This document shows, one piece after another, positions 35,847 through 45,107 of a stretch of 64,000 nt of DNA (position 1 is its first letter; each line of letters begins with the position of its first letter). Location: positions 1 to 64,000 of the forward strand of contig NZ_BJKK01000016.1 of the NCBI RefSeq assembly GCF_006538325.1, given 5' to 3'. The DNA comes from Alteromonas sp. KUL42. Lineage in GTDB: Bacteria; Pseudomonadota; Gammaproteobacteria; Enterobacterales; Alteromonadaceae. The notes under the pieces were generated by a model, which saw nothing but the letters and a program-made list of their open reading frames with translations, had not been told where the DNA came from and did no database searches. The translations under genes were made by a program, and so were the position numbers.

Positions 35847-37460
35847 TTATTTCACCACTGGTGGTGTTTCAAACGTGTGATACGGAGCCGGTGAGGGAAT
35901 TTCCCACTCAAGTCCTTCTGCGCCTTCCCACACCTGAGATGAAACGGGCTCGCCTTGTTTCTTACAGGCTTTGATCAGTAGCGCTAAGAAAATAAGCTGT
36001 GACAGTCCAAACGCAAAGCCACCTAAACTGATCCACTTGTTGAAGTCTGCGAACTGCAACGCATAGTCGGGAATACGTCGTGGCATTCCAGCCAAGCCTA
36101 CAAAGTGCATCGGGAAGAACAATACATTGACAGAGATTAACGAGCACCAGAAATGCCATTTAGCTAATGTTGTGTCGTACATTTTGCCGGTCCACTTAGG
36201 CAACCAGTAATACACTGCGGCCATAATGGAGAATACTGCGCCCGTTACCAGCACGTAGTGGAAGTGCGCGACCACAAAGTAGGTATCATGGTATTGGAAG
36301 TCCACAGGGGTAATCGCGAGCATTAGCCCAGACAAACCGCCGATGGTGAATAGCACAATAAATGCGATTGCAAACATCATTGGCATTTCAAACGACAATG
36401 AACCGCGCCACATGGTGGCAACCCAGTTAAATACTTTTACGCCGGTGGGTACTGAAATAAGCATGGTGGCAAACATGAAGAACATTTCCATGTAAACCGG
36501 CATGCCCGTGGTGAACATATGGTGAGCCCAAACCACAAATGACAGTAACGCAATTGAGGCGGTGGCATATACCATAGATGCATAACCAAACAACTTCTTA
36601 CGTGAGAAAGTAGGCACAATTTGCGAGATGATGCCAAATGCAGGCAAGATCATGATGTACACCTCTGGGTGACCGAAGAACCAGAAAATATGCTGGAACA
36701 TTACAGGGTCGCCGCCACCAGCAGCATCAAAGAAGCTGGTTCCAAAGAACTTATCCGTCAGTACCATGGTTACCGCACCTGCAAGTACGGGCATTACCGC
36801 AATTAACAAGAACGCCGTAATCAACCATGTCCAAACGAATAATGGCATTTTCATCCATGTCATGCCTGGCGCACGCATGTTGAAAATAGTCACAATTACA
36901 TTTATCGCCCCCATGATGGACGAGATACCCATAATATGAACAGAGAACACAAATAAGGCTGTAGAGTCGCCACTATAAGTAGTAGAAAGTGGCGCATAGA
37001 AAGTCCAACCAAACGCTGGACCGCCCCCTTCCATGAACAGTGAGCTTAGTAGGATTAAAAACGCACCAGGCAAAATCCAAAAACTCCAGTTATTCATACG
37101 TGGTAGCGCCATATCTGGTGCGCCAATCATCATTGGCACTAACCAGTTTGCAAGCCCTGTAAACGCGGGCATAACGGCACCAAACACCATGATAAGTCCG
37201 TGAACGGTGGTCATTTGATTAAAGAAATTAGGGTCGACTATTTGTAGTCCAGGTTGAAATAATTCTGCTCGAATTACCATGGCCATAGCACCGCCAACCA
37301 AGAACATAATAAAGGCAAACCACAAATATAGTGTGCCAATATCCTTGTGGTTGGTAGTGAATAACCAGCGGGTTATTCCCTTTGGAATATGGTCGTGATG
37401 ATCGTGTTCGTCGTGATGCGCCGATGATTCTGGCGAAATGACTTCTGTTGCTTTGCTCAT
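35847..37460 (-). CDS. coxA: Cytochrome c oxidase subunit I
   Basis: This is the catalytic subunit with heme a and the heme a3-CuB centre. The 537-residue protein has twelve predicted helices and all key motifs: [16 protein letters not shown] (CuB His and cross-linked Tyr), [10 protein letters not shown] (His pair) and [14 protein letters not shown] (heme ligands). The Glu/Tyr pattern fits an A-type enzyme. The N-terminal Asp/His-rich tail ([12 protein letters not shown]) may bind metal. It follows coxB by 9 bp. Confidence 0.97.
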   Translation of the reverse strand: MSKATEVISPESSAHHDEHDHHDHIPKGITRWLFTTNHKDIGTLYLWFAFIMFLVGGAMAMVIRAELFQPGLQIVDPNFFNQMTTVHGLIMVFGAVMPAFTGLANWLVPMMIGAPDMALPRMNNWSFWILPGAFLILLSSLFMEGGGPAFGWTFYAPLSTTYSGDSTALFVFSVHIMGISSIMGAINVIVTIFNMRAPGMTWMKMPLFVWTWLITAFLLIAVMPVLAGAVTMVLTDKFFGTSFFDAAGGGDPVMFQHIFWFFGHPEVYIMILPAFGIISQIVPTFSRKKLFGYASMVYATASIALLSFVVWAHHMFTTGMPVYMEMFFMFATMLISVPTGVKVFNWVATMWRGSLSFEMPMMFAIAFIVLFTIGGLSGLMLAITPVDFQYHDTYFVVAHFHYVLVTGAVFSIMAAVYYWLPKWTGKMYDTTLAKWHFWCSLISVNVLFFPMHFVGLAGMPRRIPDYALQFADFNKWISLGGFAFGLSQLIFLALLIKACKKQGEPVSSQVWEGAEGLEWEIPSPAPYHTFETPPVVK

Positions 37461-37469
37461 TATTCGCTC

Positions 37470-38633
37470 CTAGTTACCCGTTGCCACGGCGTTTACATCT
37501 TTTGCCTGAACCATATCGCCCGTATTGTTGCCCCACGCATTACGCTCGTACGTAACAACGGCAGCAATCTCTTTCAGGCTCAACATTTTTCCAAAGGCTT
37601 GCATGGCAGTACCTGACTTACCGTGCAGAACAATATCTATGTGAGCTTGCTGGTCTTCTTTCACCATTTTGCTGCCTTTAAGTGCAGGGAACACACCGGG
37701 AAGACCTTCACCATTAGGCATATGGCACGCAGCACAAGTGGTGTTGTAAACTCGCTCACCTTCTTTCATCAATTCGTCCATTGACATGTTCATGGAAAGT
37801 AAACGCTGCTCTTCCTCTTTCGCTTGGCGAACTCTTTCTTCTTGTTCACCCATCCATGCTTCAAACTCTGCAGGCTCTTTAGCAATAACGACAACCGGCA
37901 TATAGCCGTGATCTTTACCGCACAATTCAGCGCACTGACCACGATAAACACCTGGTTCGTTTACCTTAGCCCATGCTTCGTTGATAAATCCTGGGTTAGC
38001 ATCTTTTTTAACGGCAAAATCAGGTACCCACCACGAGTGAATAACGTCGTCTGATGTAATCAAAAAGCGTACTTTCTTACCCGTTGGAATAACCAGTGGA
38101 CGGTCAACCTCAAGTAAGTAGTTGTCCGTTTTTTCAAACTTGTTTTCTATTTGCTCACGCTGGGTAGCAAGCAAAGAATAGTATTCAACGTCACTGTCCA
38201 TATACTTGTAGTGCCATTTCCACTGAGAGCCAGTGACCAATACCGTCATGTCAGGCTCAGAAACATCTTCCATTGCAATCAGTGTATTTGCCGCAGGTAC
38301 GGCCATAAAAATGAGAATAAGGAAAGGGATCACTGTCCATGCAATTTCTATTTTTACATTTTCATGGAAATTGGCAGGCTTAGCGCCACGTGATTTTCTA
38401 TGCAGATACATAGAGGCAAACATCACACCAAACACGACTACAGCAATACCCACACAGATAAAGAACATAAGCATGTGCAAGTCATAAACCTGCCCACTGA
38501 TGTCAGTAGCGCCTCGCCGAAGGTTTAGCGAAGAAAGTTCTTCACCAGCCTCCTGGGCGAAAAGAGAATAAGAAAAAAGCATAAGAGACAAACTAGCTGC
38601 CACTTTTGCCATTACGGTCATTAGTTGTTTCAC
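37470..38633 (-). CDS. coxB: Cytochrome c oxidase subunit II with fused cytochrome c
   Basis: Subunit II takes electrons from cytochrome c through the CuA site. The 387-residue product has a signal peptide, two membrane helices (about residues 50-75 and 92-113), the CuA motif CAELCGKDHGYMP (about 230-245) and an extra C-terminal cytochrome c domain with the heme-binding CAACH (C300, C303, H304). This is the caa3-like variant of subunit II. It is the first gene of the cox operon; the promoter should be in the 38634-39171 region. Confidence 0.96.
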   Translation of the reverse strand: MKQLMTVMAKVAASLSLMLFSYSLFAQEAGEELSSLNLRRGATDISGQVYDLHMLMFFICVGIAVVVFGVMFASMYLHRKSRGAKPANFHENVKIEIAWTVIPFLILIFMAVPAANTLIAMEDVSEPDMTVLVTGSQWKWHYKYMDSDVEYYSLLATQREQIENKFEKTDNYLLEVDRPLVIPTGKKVRFLITSDDVIHSWWVPDFAVKKDANPGFINEAWAKVNEPGVYRGQCAELCGKDHGYMPVVVIAKEPAEFEAWMGEQEERVRQAKEEEQRLLSMNMSMDELMKEGERVYNTTCAACHMPNGEGLPGVFPALKGSKMVKEDQQAHIDIVLHGKSGTAMQAFGKMLSLKEIAAVVTYERNAWGNNTGDMVQAKDVNAVATGN

Positions 38634-39171
38634 TCAGCACCTCCGTAATGGTAGAACCATTAACGCCAAATGTTGTTGCGCGCTGTCCCTACCAAATGGT
38701 TTGCGAACGACTGACCCATAACTGCAACTTGTAAAACAAATTTAGAGTCATTGTTATTATTTTGTTAATTACTGTGTAAGAATTGCTCAATAATGGCGTG
38801 CCGTCTAGTCTTTTCTGTTAAATTTTTAGCAGAACGTTCAAAATTTAATCATTACTAAACAACACAATTAAAAGTGCGTGGTAAGAGTGGAGAGGGTTAC
38901 GAGGGTAAAAAAAGATGAAAATTAAACAAGCATTTTGAACAAGGGCTAGTTAGAAAATTTTTTTACAATTACATTTAAATCAACAGCTAACTTTGAAAAT
39001 TGAACAAGTTTTAAACACAAAGGTTTAACTTCCATCCTCAAATTGTAATTTTCAATATCTCTTTCTTTTCTATTGTGAGCAGACAAATTCAGTTTCGAAT
39101 ATACGTTAACAATTTGGCTAAAAAACAAGCTTACAACTAAAAAAGCATTCTTTAAGACCAGAGTAAAGGCA
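38634..39171. other. Intergenic region upstream of the cox operon
   Basis: About 540 bp between coxB and the lexA terminator. It is AT-rich, especially 38740-39130. A 60-codon minus-strand ORF at 38946-39128 has no recognisable product or ribosome-binding site and is treated as chance. The cox promoter is presumably here, but no clear -35/-10 pair or known operator was seen. Confidence 0.4.
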
Positions 39172-39199
39172 CAAAAAAAGCGGCTAAAGAGCCGCTTTT
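39172..39199 (-). terminator. Rho-independent terminator of lexA
   Basis: Arms AAAAGCGGCT (39176-39185) and AGCCGCTTTT (39190-39199) with a 4-nt AAAG loop; on the minus strand the stem is followed by seven T. It lies about 20 bp after the lexA stop. Confidence 0.92.
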
Positions 39200-39217
39200 C
39201 AATTAACCCGCTAAAAC

Positions 39218-39844
39218 CTACATCCAGTCTGCGTTTCTAATTACGCCAACAGCAATACCTTCAATGGCAAAAGGTTGTGAAGCTAAATCTACTTTAATAG
39301 GTGAAAACTCTTCATTCTCGGCGTGTAATAGCACCTCTCGACCGCGCTTTTCTAAACGCTTAACGGTTACATCTTCATCCACTCGAGCCACGACAACTTG
39401 GCCGTTATGAACATCTGTGGTTCTATGAACCGCCAATAGATCGCCATCTAAAATACCAATATCTTTCATACTCATGCCGTTAACGCGAAGCAGAAAGTCG
39501 GCTTGAGGATGAAACAAAGCAGGGTCGACTTTGTAGTGCGATTCAACATGTTCCTGTGCAAGAATAGGTTCGCCAGCGGCAACACGGCCAATAAGAGGAA
39601 GACCTTGCTCTTCTTCCTCTTGCTCATCTAATGGAATATTGAGCTTAATGCCACGAGATGTACCAGGAAGAATTTCTATAACACCTTTCCGCGCCAATGC
39701 TTTTAGATGCTCTTCCGCAGCATTTGCCGAGCGAAAGCCTAACTGTCGCGCTATTTCAGCCCGAGTTGGTGGCATGCCGGTTTCTTGCATTGTTGTTTTA
39801 ATAAGTTCTAAAACTTCAGATTGTCGAGCTGTGAGTGGACGCAT
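39218..39844 (-). CDS. lexA: LexA repressor / SOS autoprotease
   Basis: LexA represses SOS genes and cleaves itself when stimulated by RecA filaments. The 208-residue protein has the winged-helix DNA-binding domain (residues 1-70, with [22 protein letters not shown]) and the S24 protease domain. The Ala90-Gly91 cleavage site in GRVAAGEP, nucleophile Ser125 (NGMSMKD) and Lys162 (TVKRL) are all present. The start MRPLTARQ matches the family; upstream in-frame codons to 39904 run through the operators and are unlikely to be translated. It is autoregulated through the two boxes just upstream. Confidence 0.97.
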   Translation of the reverse strand: MRPLTARQSEVLELIKTTMQETGMPPTRAEIARQLGFRSANAAEEHLKALARKGVIEILPGTSRGIKLNIPLDEQEEEEQGLPLIGRVAAGEPILAQEHVESHYKVDPALFHPQADFLLRVNGMSMKDIGILDGDLLAVHRTTDVHNGQVVVARVDEDVTVKRLEKRGREVLLHAENEEFSPIKVDLASQPFAIEGIAVGVIRNADWM

Positions 39845-39852
39845 TAAAAGAC

Positions 39853-39887
39853 CTGTCTGTTCATACAGTTCCTGTAAGTATATACAC
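39853..39887 (-). promoter_or_regulatory. Two LexA operators at the lexA start
   Basis: Box 1 at 39853-39868 reads CTG-N10-CAG (CTGTCTGTTCATACAG), a full match to the gammaproteobacterial SOS box. Box 2 at 39872-39887 (CTGTAAGTATATACAC) has one mismatch in its outer triplet. Their starts are 19 bp apart, similar to the paired boxes of E. coli lexA. Box 1 ends only 8 bp from the lexA ATG and reaches the AGG of the likely ribosome-binding site. Confidence 0.85.
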
Positions 39888-40116
39888 CTAAAAACAAATA
39901 ACAAGTACTGTTAAGTAGCGCCAACACAAAAAGAACAAAGATAAACAGACTCTAACTTCACTAACGCAGCACTCTTGTACTAGTATTGGTTAAAGCCAAG
40001 GGGATGTAGGTATTTATTGAACCTAATCGAGAATGCGTTTGATGGCATCCATACTATAAATGAGAAGGGCAACGTTGTTTACAGCAGCAATGAATTTGCA
40101 TACTAAAGAAACAAGG

Positions 40117-40136
40117 AGGCGACCCTTAGGTCGCCT
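40117..40136 (-). terminator. Hairpin after the TonB receptor gene
   Basis: Perfect 8-bp arms AGGCGACC (40117-40124) and GGTCGCCT (40129-40136) with a 4-nt loop lie 13 bp after the receptor stop. On the minus strand a CCTTGTTTC follows, so the T-run is weak. No other feature was seen between here and the lexA operators apart from short AT-rich DNA. Confidence 0.65.
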
Positions 40137-40149
40137 TAAACGTCTCTAA

Positions 40150-42264
40150 TTAGAACTGATACTGCATACTGATACGGGCATTTAACGGCTCTCCTGTGGA
40201 GATGTTGTTGTCGTTATGCGCCGCCGGGAAATATTCTTCATCAAACAGGTTTTCAACATTTAATTGAAAACGAATATCGTCACTGTAGTCATAATAAACG
40301 GCTGCATCAACGCGAGTGAAATCAGGCAACTCAGTGGTGTTATTCAACGAAGCATATTGCTCAGACTGGTGAATTAAGCCTAAGCCCACGCGCCATTGGT
40401 CACTTACTTCATATTGATTCCAAATAGTCAGCATATGTTCTGGCAACTGAGCAAGGTCACGGTTGGCAATTTGAGCGTTAACAACTCTACCCATTTCTTC
40501 GCCATCTAGATTACTGTAGCCAGCATTAATGGTCCACTTGTCTGTCAAATTACCCACAACTTGTATTTCAAAGCCGCTGGTTTTAGTACCAGTTAGAATT
40601 GACGCTTCTGGGTTATTCGGGTCCTGTGCGGTACCATTTTCACGCTCAACATCAAAAACGGCAGCAGTGACACTCAAGCGATCAGAGTAATTCCACTTAA
40701 TACCTAGCTCTTTGTTTTCAAACTCTTCAGCATCAAGAGCAGCACTTGATAAAGACAGTGTTAAGAACTGATCGCCAGAACGAGGTAAGAACGACTTGCT
40801 GTAACTCGCATATACGCTGATATCGTCAGTGGGCTTATAAATAATACCTGCACGTGGTGATAGTTGAGAATCAGAGCTACTTAAGAAGCCGTTATTACCG
40901 TCTTCTGCGCCATTTTCAACTTCGATTACATCTTTAACATCTATATCGAAGTTGTCGTAACGCAGGCCGGCCACAATTATCCAATGATCATTTAGCTTAA
41001 TTTCATCCTGTACAAATGCCGATGCAAATGTAACGTCTGAAGCACGGTCGCGCACAGGATCAGTTAGCGTCATCGCAGGGATAACCAGTGGGTTAGTGAA
41101 TGCAAAGGTCACCTGATCGTCTTGGCTATCTGCAAAAAAGGCGTCTTGACGCGCGTTGTGTGTATCTTGGTTACCGTATTCAAAGCCAGTAAGTACAGTA
41201 TGTTCAAGATTTCCAGTTAGGAATTGTCCGATAAGGTTTAACTGGAATAGTAGGTTTTCACGACCCGTTGTATCACGATACCCATCAAGGGTTACTGTAG
41301 AGGCTTCGTCATTGAAATTAACCGGATACAAGTTCTGATAGGCCTTGTCGTAATCGGCAAATTGAACCGTTCCATTAATATTCCAATTTTGGTTGAGTGT
41401 GTGGTCAACCCGGATACGTGCTATATGCGCTTCAAGCGTTGTATTATTAAAATCTGGGTCGCCAAAGAAGGTGTCACGATTACCTTTTAGTGGCGCATTA
41501 TTTAGCGAAGGCACACCACGGTCTACAATGCGATCATCATTCACATATTCATAGGATGATACGACCATGGTGTCGTCGCTGACTATCCACGTGTAGGTTG
41601 GGTTAAGCGCATAGCGCTCGCCATCTTTAAAATCGCGATGGCTATCGATGGTATCGAACACACCGTTTAAACGAAACGCATTATTGGCATCAATGGCCTT
41701 ATTGGTATCAATGCTAATGGATCCAGCAGAAAACGTATCTATGCCCGCACTTAAACGTGTGAAATCACTAGAAGTTTCAGCAACTTTAGTGACGCGGTTA
41801 ACCACACCGCCACCGCCACCGCGGCCAAATAGTAAGGCATTTGCACCGCGCAGAATTTCTACACGTTCTAGATTATATAGTGGTCTAAAATACTGAACGT
41901 CATCGCGAAGACCGTCAACGAAGAAGTCAGCCGTGGTGTTTTGGCCGCGAATAGTTATTTGGTCGCGGTGATCTTCACCCTGACCAATACTCACGCCCGG
42001 TGTATATTGCATTACATCAGCAACACTGAATAAAGCTTGCTCTGCTATTTGTTCGGCGCTCACCACTGAAACAGATTGAGGCACGTTCACCAATAAGGTA
42101 GGCGTTTTCACTCCTGCTGCAGCTTGTTGTCCAAAAAAAGCGCCACGCACCGTGATACGTTCTACACTTTCTTCATTCTCAACACTTTGTGCCGCTGCCA
42201 GTTGACTAGACATCGCCAACGCGGTTGCAACTGCAAACATTACTTTATTCGTTTTCACTGACAT
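40150..42264 (-). CDS. TonB-dependent siderophore receptor
   Basis: This outer-membrane ferric-siderophore importer is powered by TonB. The product of about 704 residues has a signal peptide ending MSSQLAAAQ, a TonB box-like VERITVRG, a plug domain (about residues 45-160, with NVPQSVSVVSAEQI and RVEILRGANALLFGRGGGGGVVN) and a 22-stranded barrel ending in YQF. The plug is of the TIGR01783 siderophore-receptor type. The ligand is unknown. Start choice is open: ATG at 42264, ATG at 42285, or a GTG at 42258 that has GGAG at ideal spacing and gives MKTNK. A near-perfect Fur box lies just upstream. It sits alone between lexA and plsB. Confidence 0.93.
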   Translation of the reverse strand: MSVKTNKVMFAVATALAMSSQLAAAQSVENEESVERITVRGAFFGQQAAAGVKTPTLLVNVPQSVSVVSAEQIAEQALFSVADVMQYTPGVSIGQGEDHRDQITIRGQNTTADFFVDGLRDDVQYFRPLYNLERVEILRGANALLFGRGGGGGVVNRVTKVAETSSDFTRLSAGIDTFSAGSISIDTNKAIDANNAFRLNGVFDTIDSHRDFKDGERYALNPTYTWIVSDDTMVVSSYEYVNDDRIVDRGVPSLNNAPLKGNRDTFFGDPDFNNTTLEAHIARIRVDHTLNQNWNINGTVQFADYDKAYQNLYPVNFNDEASTVTLDGYRDTTGRENLLFQLNLIGQFLTGNLEHTVLTGFEYGNQDTHNARQDAFFADSQDDQVTFAFTNPLVIPAMTLTDPVRDRASDVTFASAFVQDEIKLNDHWIIVAGLRYDNFDIDVKDVIEVENGAEDGNNGFLSSSDSQLSPRAGIIYKPTDDISVYASYSKSFLPRSGDQFLTLSLSSAALDAEEFENKELGIKWNYSDRLSVTAAVFDVERENGTAQDPNNPEASILTGTKTSGFEIQVVGNLTDKWTINAGYSNLDGEEMGRVVNAQIANRDLAQLPEHMLTIWNQYEVSDQWRVGLGLIHQSEQYASLNNTTELPDFTRVDAAVYYDYSDDIRFQLNVENLFDEEYFPAAHNDNNISTGEPLNARISMQYQF

Positions 42265-42286
42265 CTCCATTAGTAAAAATGACATC

Positions 42287-42305
42287 GTTAATGATAAACA
42301 TTATC
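42287..42305 (-). promoter_or_regulatory. Fur box upstream of the TonB receptor
   Basis: The 19-bp sequence GTTAATGATAAACATTATC matches the Fur consensus GATAATGATAATCATTATC at 17 of 19 positions and lies just before the receptor gene, so iron-dependent repression is expected. Confidence 0.88.
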
Positions 42306-42338
42306 GTTTGAGCTGCGGATAATAAAGATCTTTAAACA

Positions 42339-42360
42339 TAATTAAAAGATGTTTTAATTA
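42339..42360. repeat. AT-rich perfect inverted repeat upstream of the receptor
   Basis: Perfect 9-bp arms TAATTAAAA / TTTTAATTA around GATG, between the Fur box and plsB. It could be a second operator or simply AT-rich promoter DNA. The rest of the 42286-42591 gap shows no other recognisable element; the plsB promoter should lie in it. Confidence 0.45.
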
Positions 42361-42591
42361 AAAAGTTCTTTGAATACACGCTTTCGAGCGCGTTGTTTGA
42401 ATCCTGCCTTGAAAAGAACAATAAATGTACACACTGTTAGAGAGAGTATTTGGAAGTTTTTGAACTTACGAAGGTGGATATAGTCACTAAAGCATGTACG
42501 TTAGACACAATCGTGCTACGACGTGTTACGAGATATTTAGCTGACTGTGTTACACTTCGCCCCGTTTTCATTTCATAGGACTACATAATTC

Positions 42592-45039
42592 ATGTCGTGG
42601 ATGCGAAAAGCCCTGTTATCGGTGTTTCATTATCCTGTAAAGCTATTGGTAAAAGCTCACAGTATTCCGGTTAATGTTGAATCCGAACTGGGAATAGACA
42701 AAAACAAACCAATTGTTTATCTGCTTCCAACTAACTCGGTGACAGACCAGCTGGCACTTAGGATGTCAACTCAAGCCCTTGGCTTGCCAAGCCCTACTGA
42801 CACCTTGACGCTGGCAGGAAGAGAATATTCATCAACTTTGTTTTTGCGAAAAACTCAGCCTATTTTTCGCTCGTCAGCTAACGACACGGGTATTGAAGAG
42901 GTTTTTACCGACTTATTCCACCTGCATAGAGATCATGAAAATTTAGACCTACAGGTTGTGCCTGTTTACGTGACATGGGGGCGAGCACCTGGTCGAGGAA
43001 ACCCGGGGCTAAGCGACCTTATAACCGACAAAGCAGCGCCAAGTTGGCTGCGCAAACTCTTTATTGTTCTGTTTCTTGGCAGAGACAACTTTATAAATTA
43101 CTCCAAGGCAGTATCTGCTCGAGCCATGTCAAATCAGCATGGTAGCGATCAGAGTATTGCTCACAAGTTAGTACGTGTAGCGAGTACTCACTTCCAAAGA
43201 AAGCGCCAAAGCATGACAGGACCAATGCTACTAGAGCGCCAAGAACTCAATAACAGCGTACTTGGCTCAGATGCCGTTCGCCGTGCTATTGCCGATGAAT
43301 CACGCAGTAAAAAAATCTCTCACGATAAAGCAAAAGAAGTGGCGCAAACCTACATCACCGAAATTGCTGCTGATTACCGCGAAGGGCTAATTCGATTTGG
43401 CGATCGATTGCTTACCCGTATTTGGAATAAAATATACAACGGAATTAGCGTTGGTCATGCCGATCGCATCCGCGAACTAGCTGCAAATGGTCATGAAATT
43501 ATTTATGTGCCATGTCACCGCAGTCACATGGATTACCTGCTGCTCACTTACGTTATTTACCACGAGGGCATGGTAACACCGCACATTGCAGCGGGTATTA
43601 ACCTAAACTTCTGGCCTGTCGGTAAAATGTTCAGACGTGGTGGCGCATTCTTTTTACGTCGAAGCTTTGCTGGGAACAAACTGTATACCGCCGTATTTAG
43701 AGAGTATCTGGAGCTGTTATTTAACAAAGGCTATTCAGTTAAGTACTACCCAGAAGGGGGTCGCAGTCGAACAGGGCGCCTCATTCCGCCTAAAACAGGT
43801 ATGTTAGCAATGACAATTCAAGCCATGCTCAAAGGTGTAAACCGCCCTGTCAGTATTGTGCCTGTTTACATCGGCTACGAAAATGTCATGGAAGTGAAGA
43901 GTTATTTAAATGAATTAAAGGGCTCGAAGAAAGAAAAGGAATCTACCTTACAAGTTTTCTCAGCCATTAAGAAACTCAAGAACTATGGGCACGGATATGT
44001 AAACTTTGGTGAGCCCATTGCGCTTAATCAGTTCTTAGAGACACATGTGCCGAATTGGCGCGAATGTCGCGAAGCCGAGCCAGAGAAAAAACCTGCTTGG
44101 CTAACCCCTGCAGTTAATGAACTCGCTAACAACGTGATGACGCGCATAAACCGTGCAGCAGCCCTTAATGGAATGGCATTAACATCGCTTTGTCTGCTGT
44201 CATCTAAAACACAGACCATGAGTGAAATGGAGCTAAAACAGGCACTGGGCGACTTTATGGACCTGTTTAAAGCCGTGCCATTTAGCGAAGACGCCACCAT
44301 TCCCGATGCCTCAGCTGAAACATTACTTAGCGATACATTAAAGCTGGGCAGATTTGATATTAAAGAAGATGACTACGGGCGTTTGATCAGCCCTCAGCCA
44401 AAGTCTGCGGTTTACTTAACTTACTACCGCAACAATATTCTGCATTTATTCGCATTGCCGGGCCTTATTATGGCATCAGTTTTTGCCAAAAAAGGCATCC
44501 ATAGAAACAGCATTTTACAGCTTGTGGCGGCCTTATACCCGCTACTGCAAAAAGAGTTATTCTTGCATCTATCGCAAGATGAAGCACTTAAGCACACCGA
44601 TGCACTTGTAACCGCGCTTTTGGAAAGTGGTCTCATGCGTCAAGAGGGTGAAATTTTGCTACCGCCAGATGCCCATAGCAAGCAATTCCACTCAGCATGG
44701 CTATTAAGCCGCTGTATGCAAGAAACGCTTCAACGCTACGCTGTTGTGTTAACCATACTAGACAAAGAAAAAGTGATCAGTCGTAGTTCTCTTGAAAGAG
44801 AAAGTAAGCAAGTTGCCGAACGTTTGTCAGCGTTATATGGGCTAAGTTCGCCTGAGTTTTACGACAAAAATGTACTGTCTAGTTTCATCAGTGCGCTAAA
44901 AGAAAACCACTGGTTAGATTCTGAAAAAGACGGCAGTTTAAAATACTCAGAAGAGTGCGAAGGCTTGCGCGGTGATGTTATGGCACTTATTTGGCCAGAA
45001 ATGGTGCAACACCTAGAAAACGTAGCTTTGCACAACTAA
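42592..45039 (+). CDS. plsB: Glycerol-3-phosphate 1-O-acyltransferase PlsB
   Basis: PlsB acylates sn-glycerol-3-phosphate at position 1 using acyl-ACP or acyl-CoA, the first step of phospholipid synthesis, at the inner membrane. The 815-residue protein has the acyltransferase motifs in order: HRSHMD (H309, D314), the GGAFFLRRSF block, the phosphate-binding PEGGRSRTGR and VPVYIGYE. Length is the same as E. coli PlsB. In E. coli plsB is also near lexA, with dgkA between; here a TonB receptor separates them and dgkA is not seen. Confidence 0.97.
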   Translation: MSWMRKALLSVFHYPVKLLVKAHSIPVNVESELGIDKNKPIVYLLPTNSVTDQLALRMSTQALGLPSPTDTLTLAGREYSSTLFLRKTQPIFRSSANDTGIEEVFTDLFHLHRDHENLDLQVVPVYVTWGRAPGRGNPGLSDLITDKAAPSWLRKLFIVLFLGRDNFINYSKAVSARAMSNQHGSDQSIAHKLVRVASTHFQRKRQSMTGPMLLERQELNNSVLGSDAVRRAIADESRSKKISHDKAKEVAQTYITEIAADYREGLIRFGDRLLTRIWNKIYNGISVGHADRIRELAANGHEIIYVPCHRSHMDYLLLTYVIYHEGMVTPHIAAGINLNFWPVGKMFRRGGAFFLRRSFAGNKLYTAVFREYLELLFNKGYSVKYYPEGGRSRTGRLIPPKTGMLAMTIQAMLKGVNRPVSIVPVYIGYENVMEVKSYLNELKGSKKEKESTLQVFSAIKKLKNYGHGYVNFGEPIALNQFLETHVPNWRECREAEPEKKPAWLTPAVNELANNVMTRINRAAALNGMALTSLCLLSSKTQTMSEMELKQALGDFMDLFKAVPFSEDATIPDASAETLLSDTLKLGRFDIKEDDYGRLISPQPKSAVYLTYYRNNILHLFALPGLIMASVFAKKGIHRNSILQLVAALYPLLQKELFLHLSQDEALKHTDALVTALLESGLMRQEGEILLPPDAHSKQFHSAWLLSRCMQETLQRYAVVLTILDKEKVISRSSLERESKQVAERLSALYGLSSPEFYDKNVLSSFISALKENHWLDSEKDGSLKYSEECEGLRGDVMALIWPEMVQHLENVALHN

Positions 45040-45042
45040 AAG

Positions 45043-45066
45043 GTGCCGCAATTAGCGGCACTTTCT
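45043..45066 (+). terminator. Rho-independent terminator of plsB
   Basis: Arms GTGCCGC (45043-45049) and GCGGCAC (45055-45061) with a 5-nt loop, then TTTCTTG, 3 bp after the plsB stop. The next gene begins 42 bp further on and may be transcribed by readthrough or from its own promoter. Confidence 0.8.
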
Positions 45067-45107
45067 TGTTTCATTCAAAACGTGATTTTGGAACTACCAC
45101 GCTCACT

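Noticed and set aside
38946-39128. A 60-codon minus-strand ORF upstream of coxB
   Set aside because: Very AT-rich, no ribosome-binding site, no recognisable pattern; probably chance.
44991-45107. A longer start for the solute-binding-like gene inside plsB
   Set aside because: It would cross the plsB stop and its terminator and place the signal peptide about 40 residues in; the ATG at 45108 gives a normal signal peptide.
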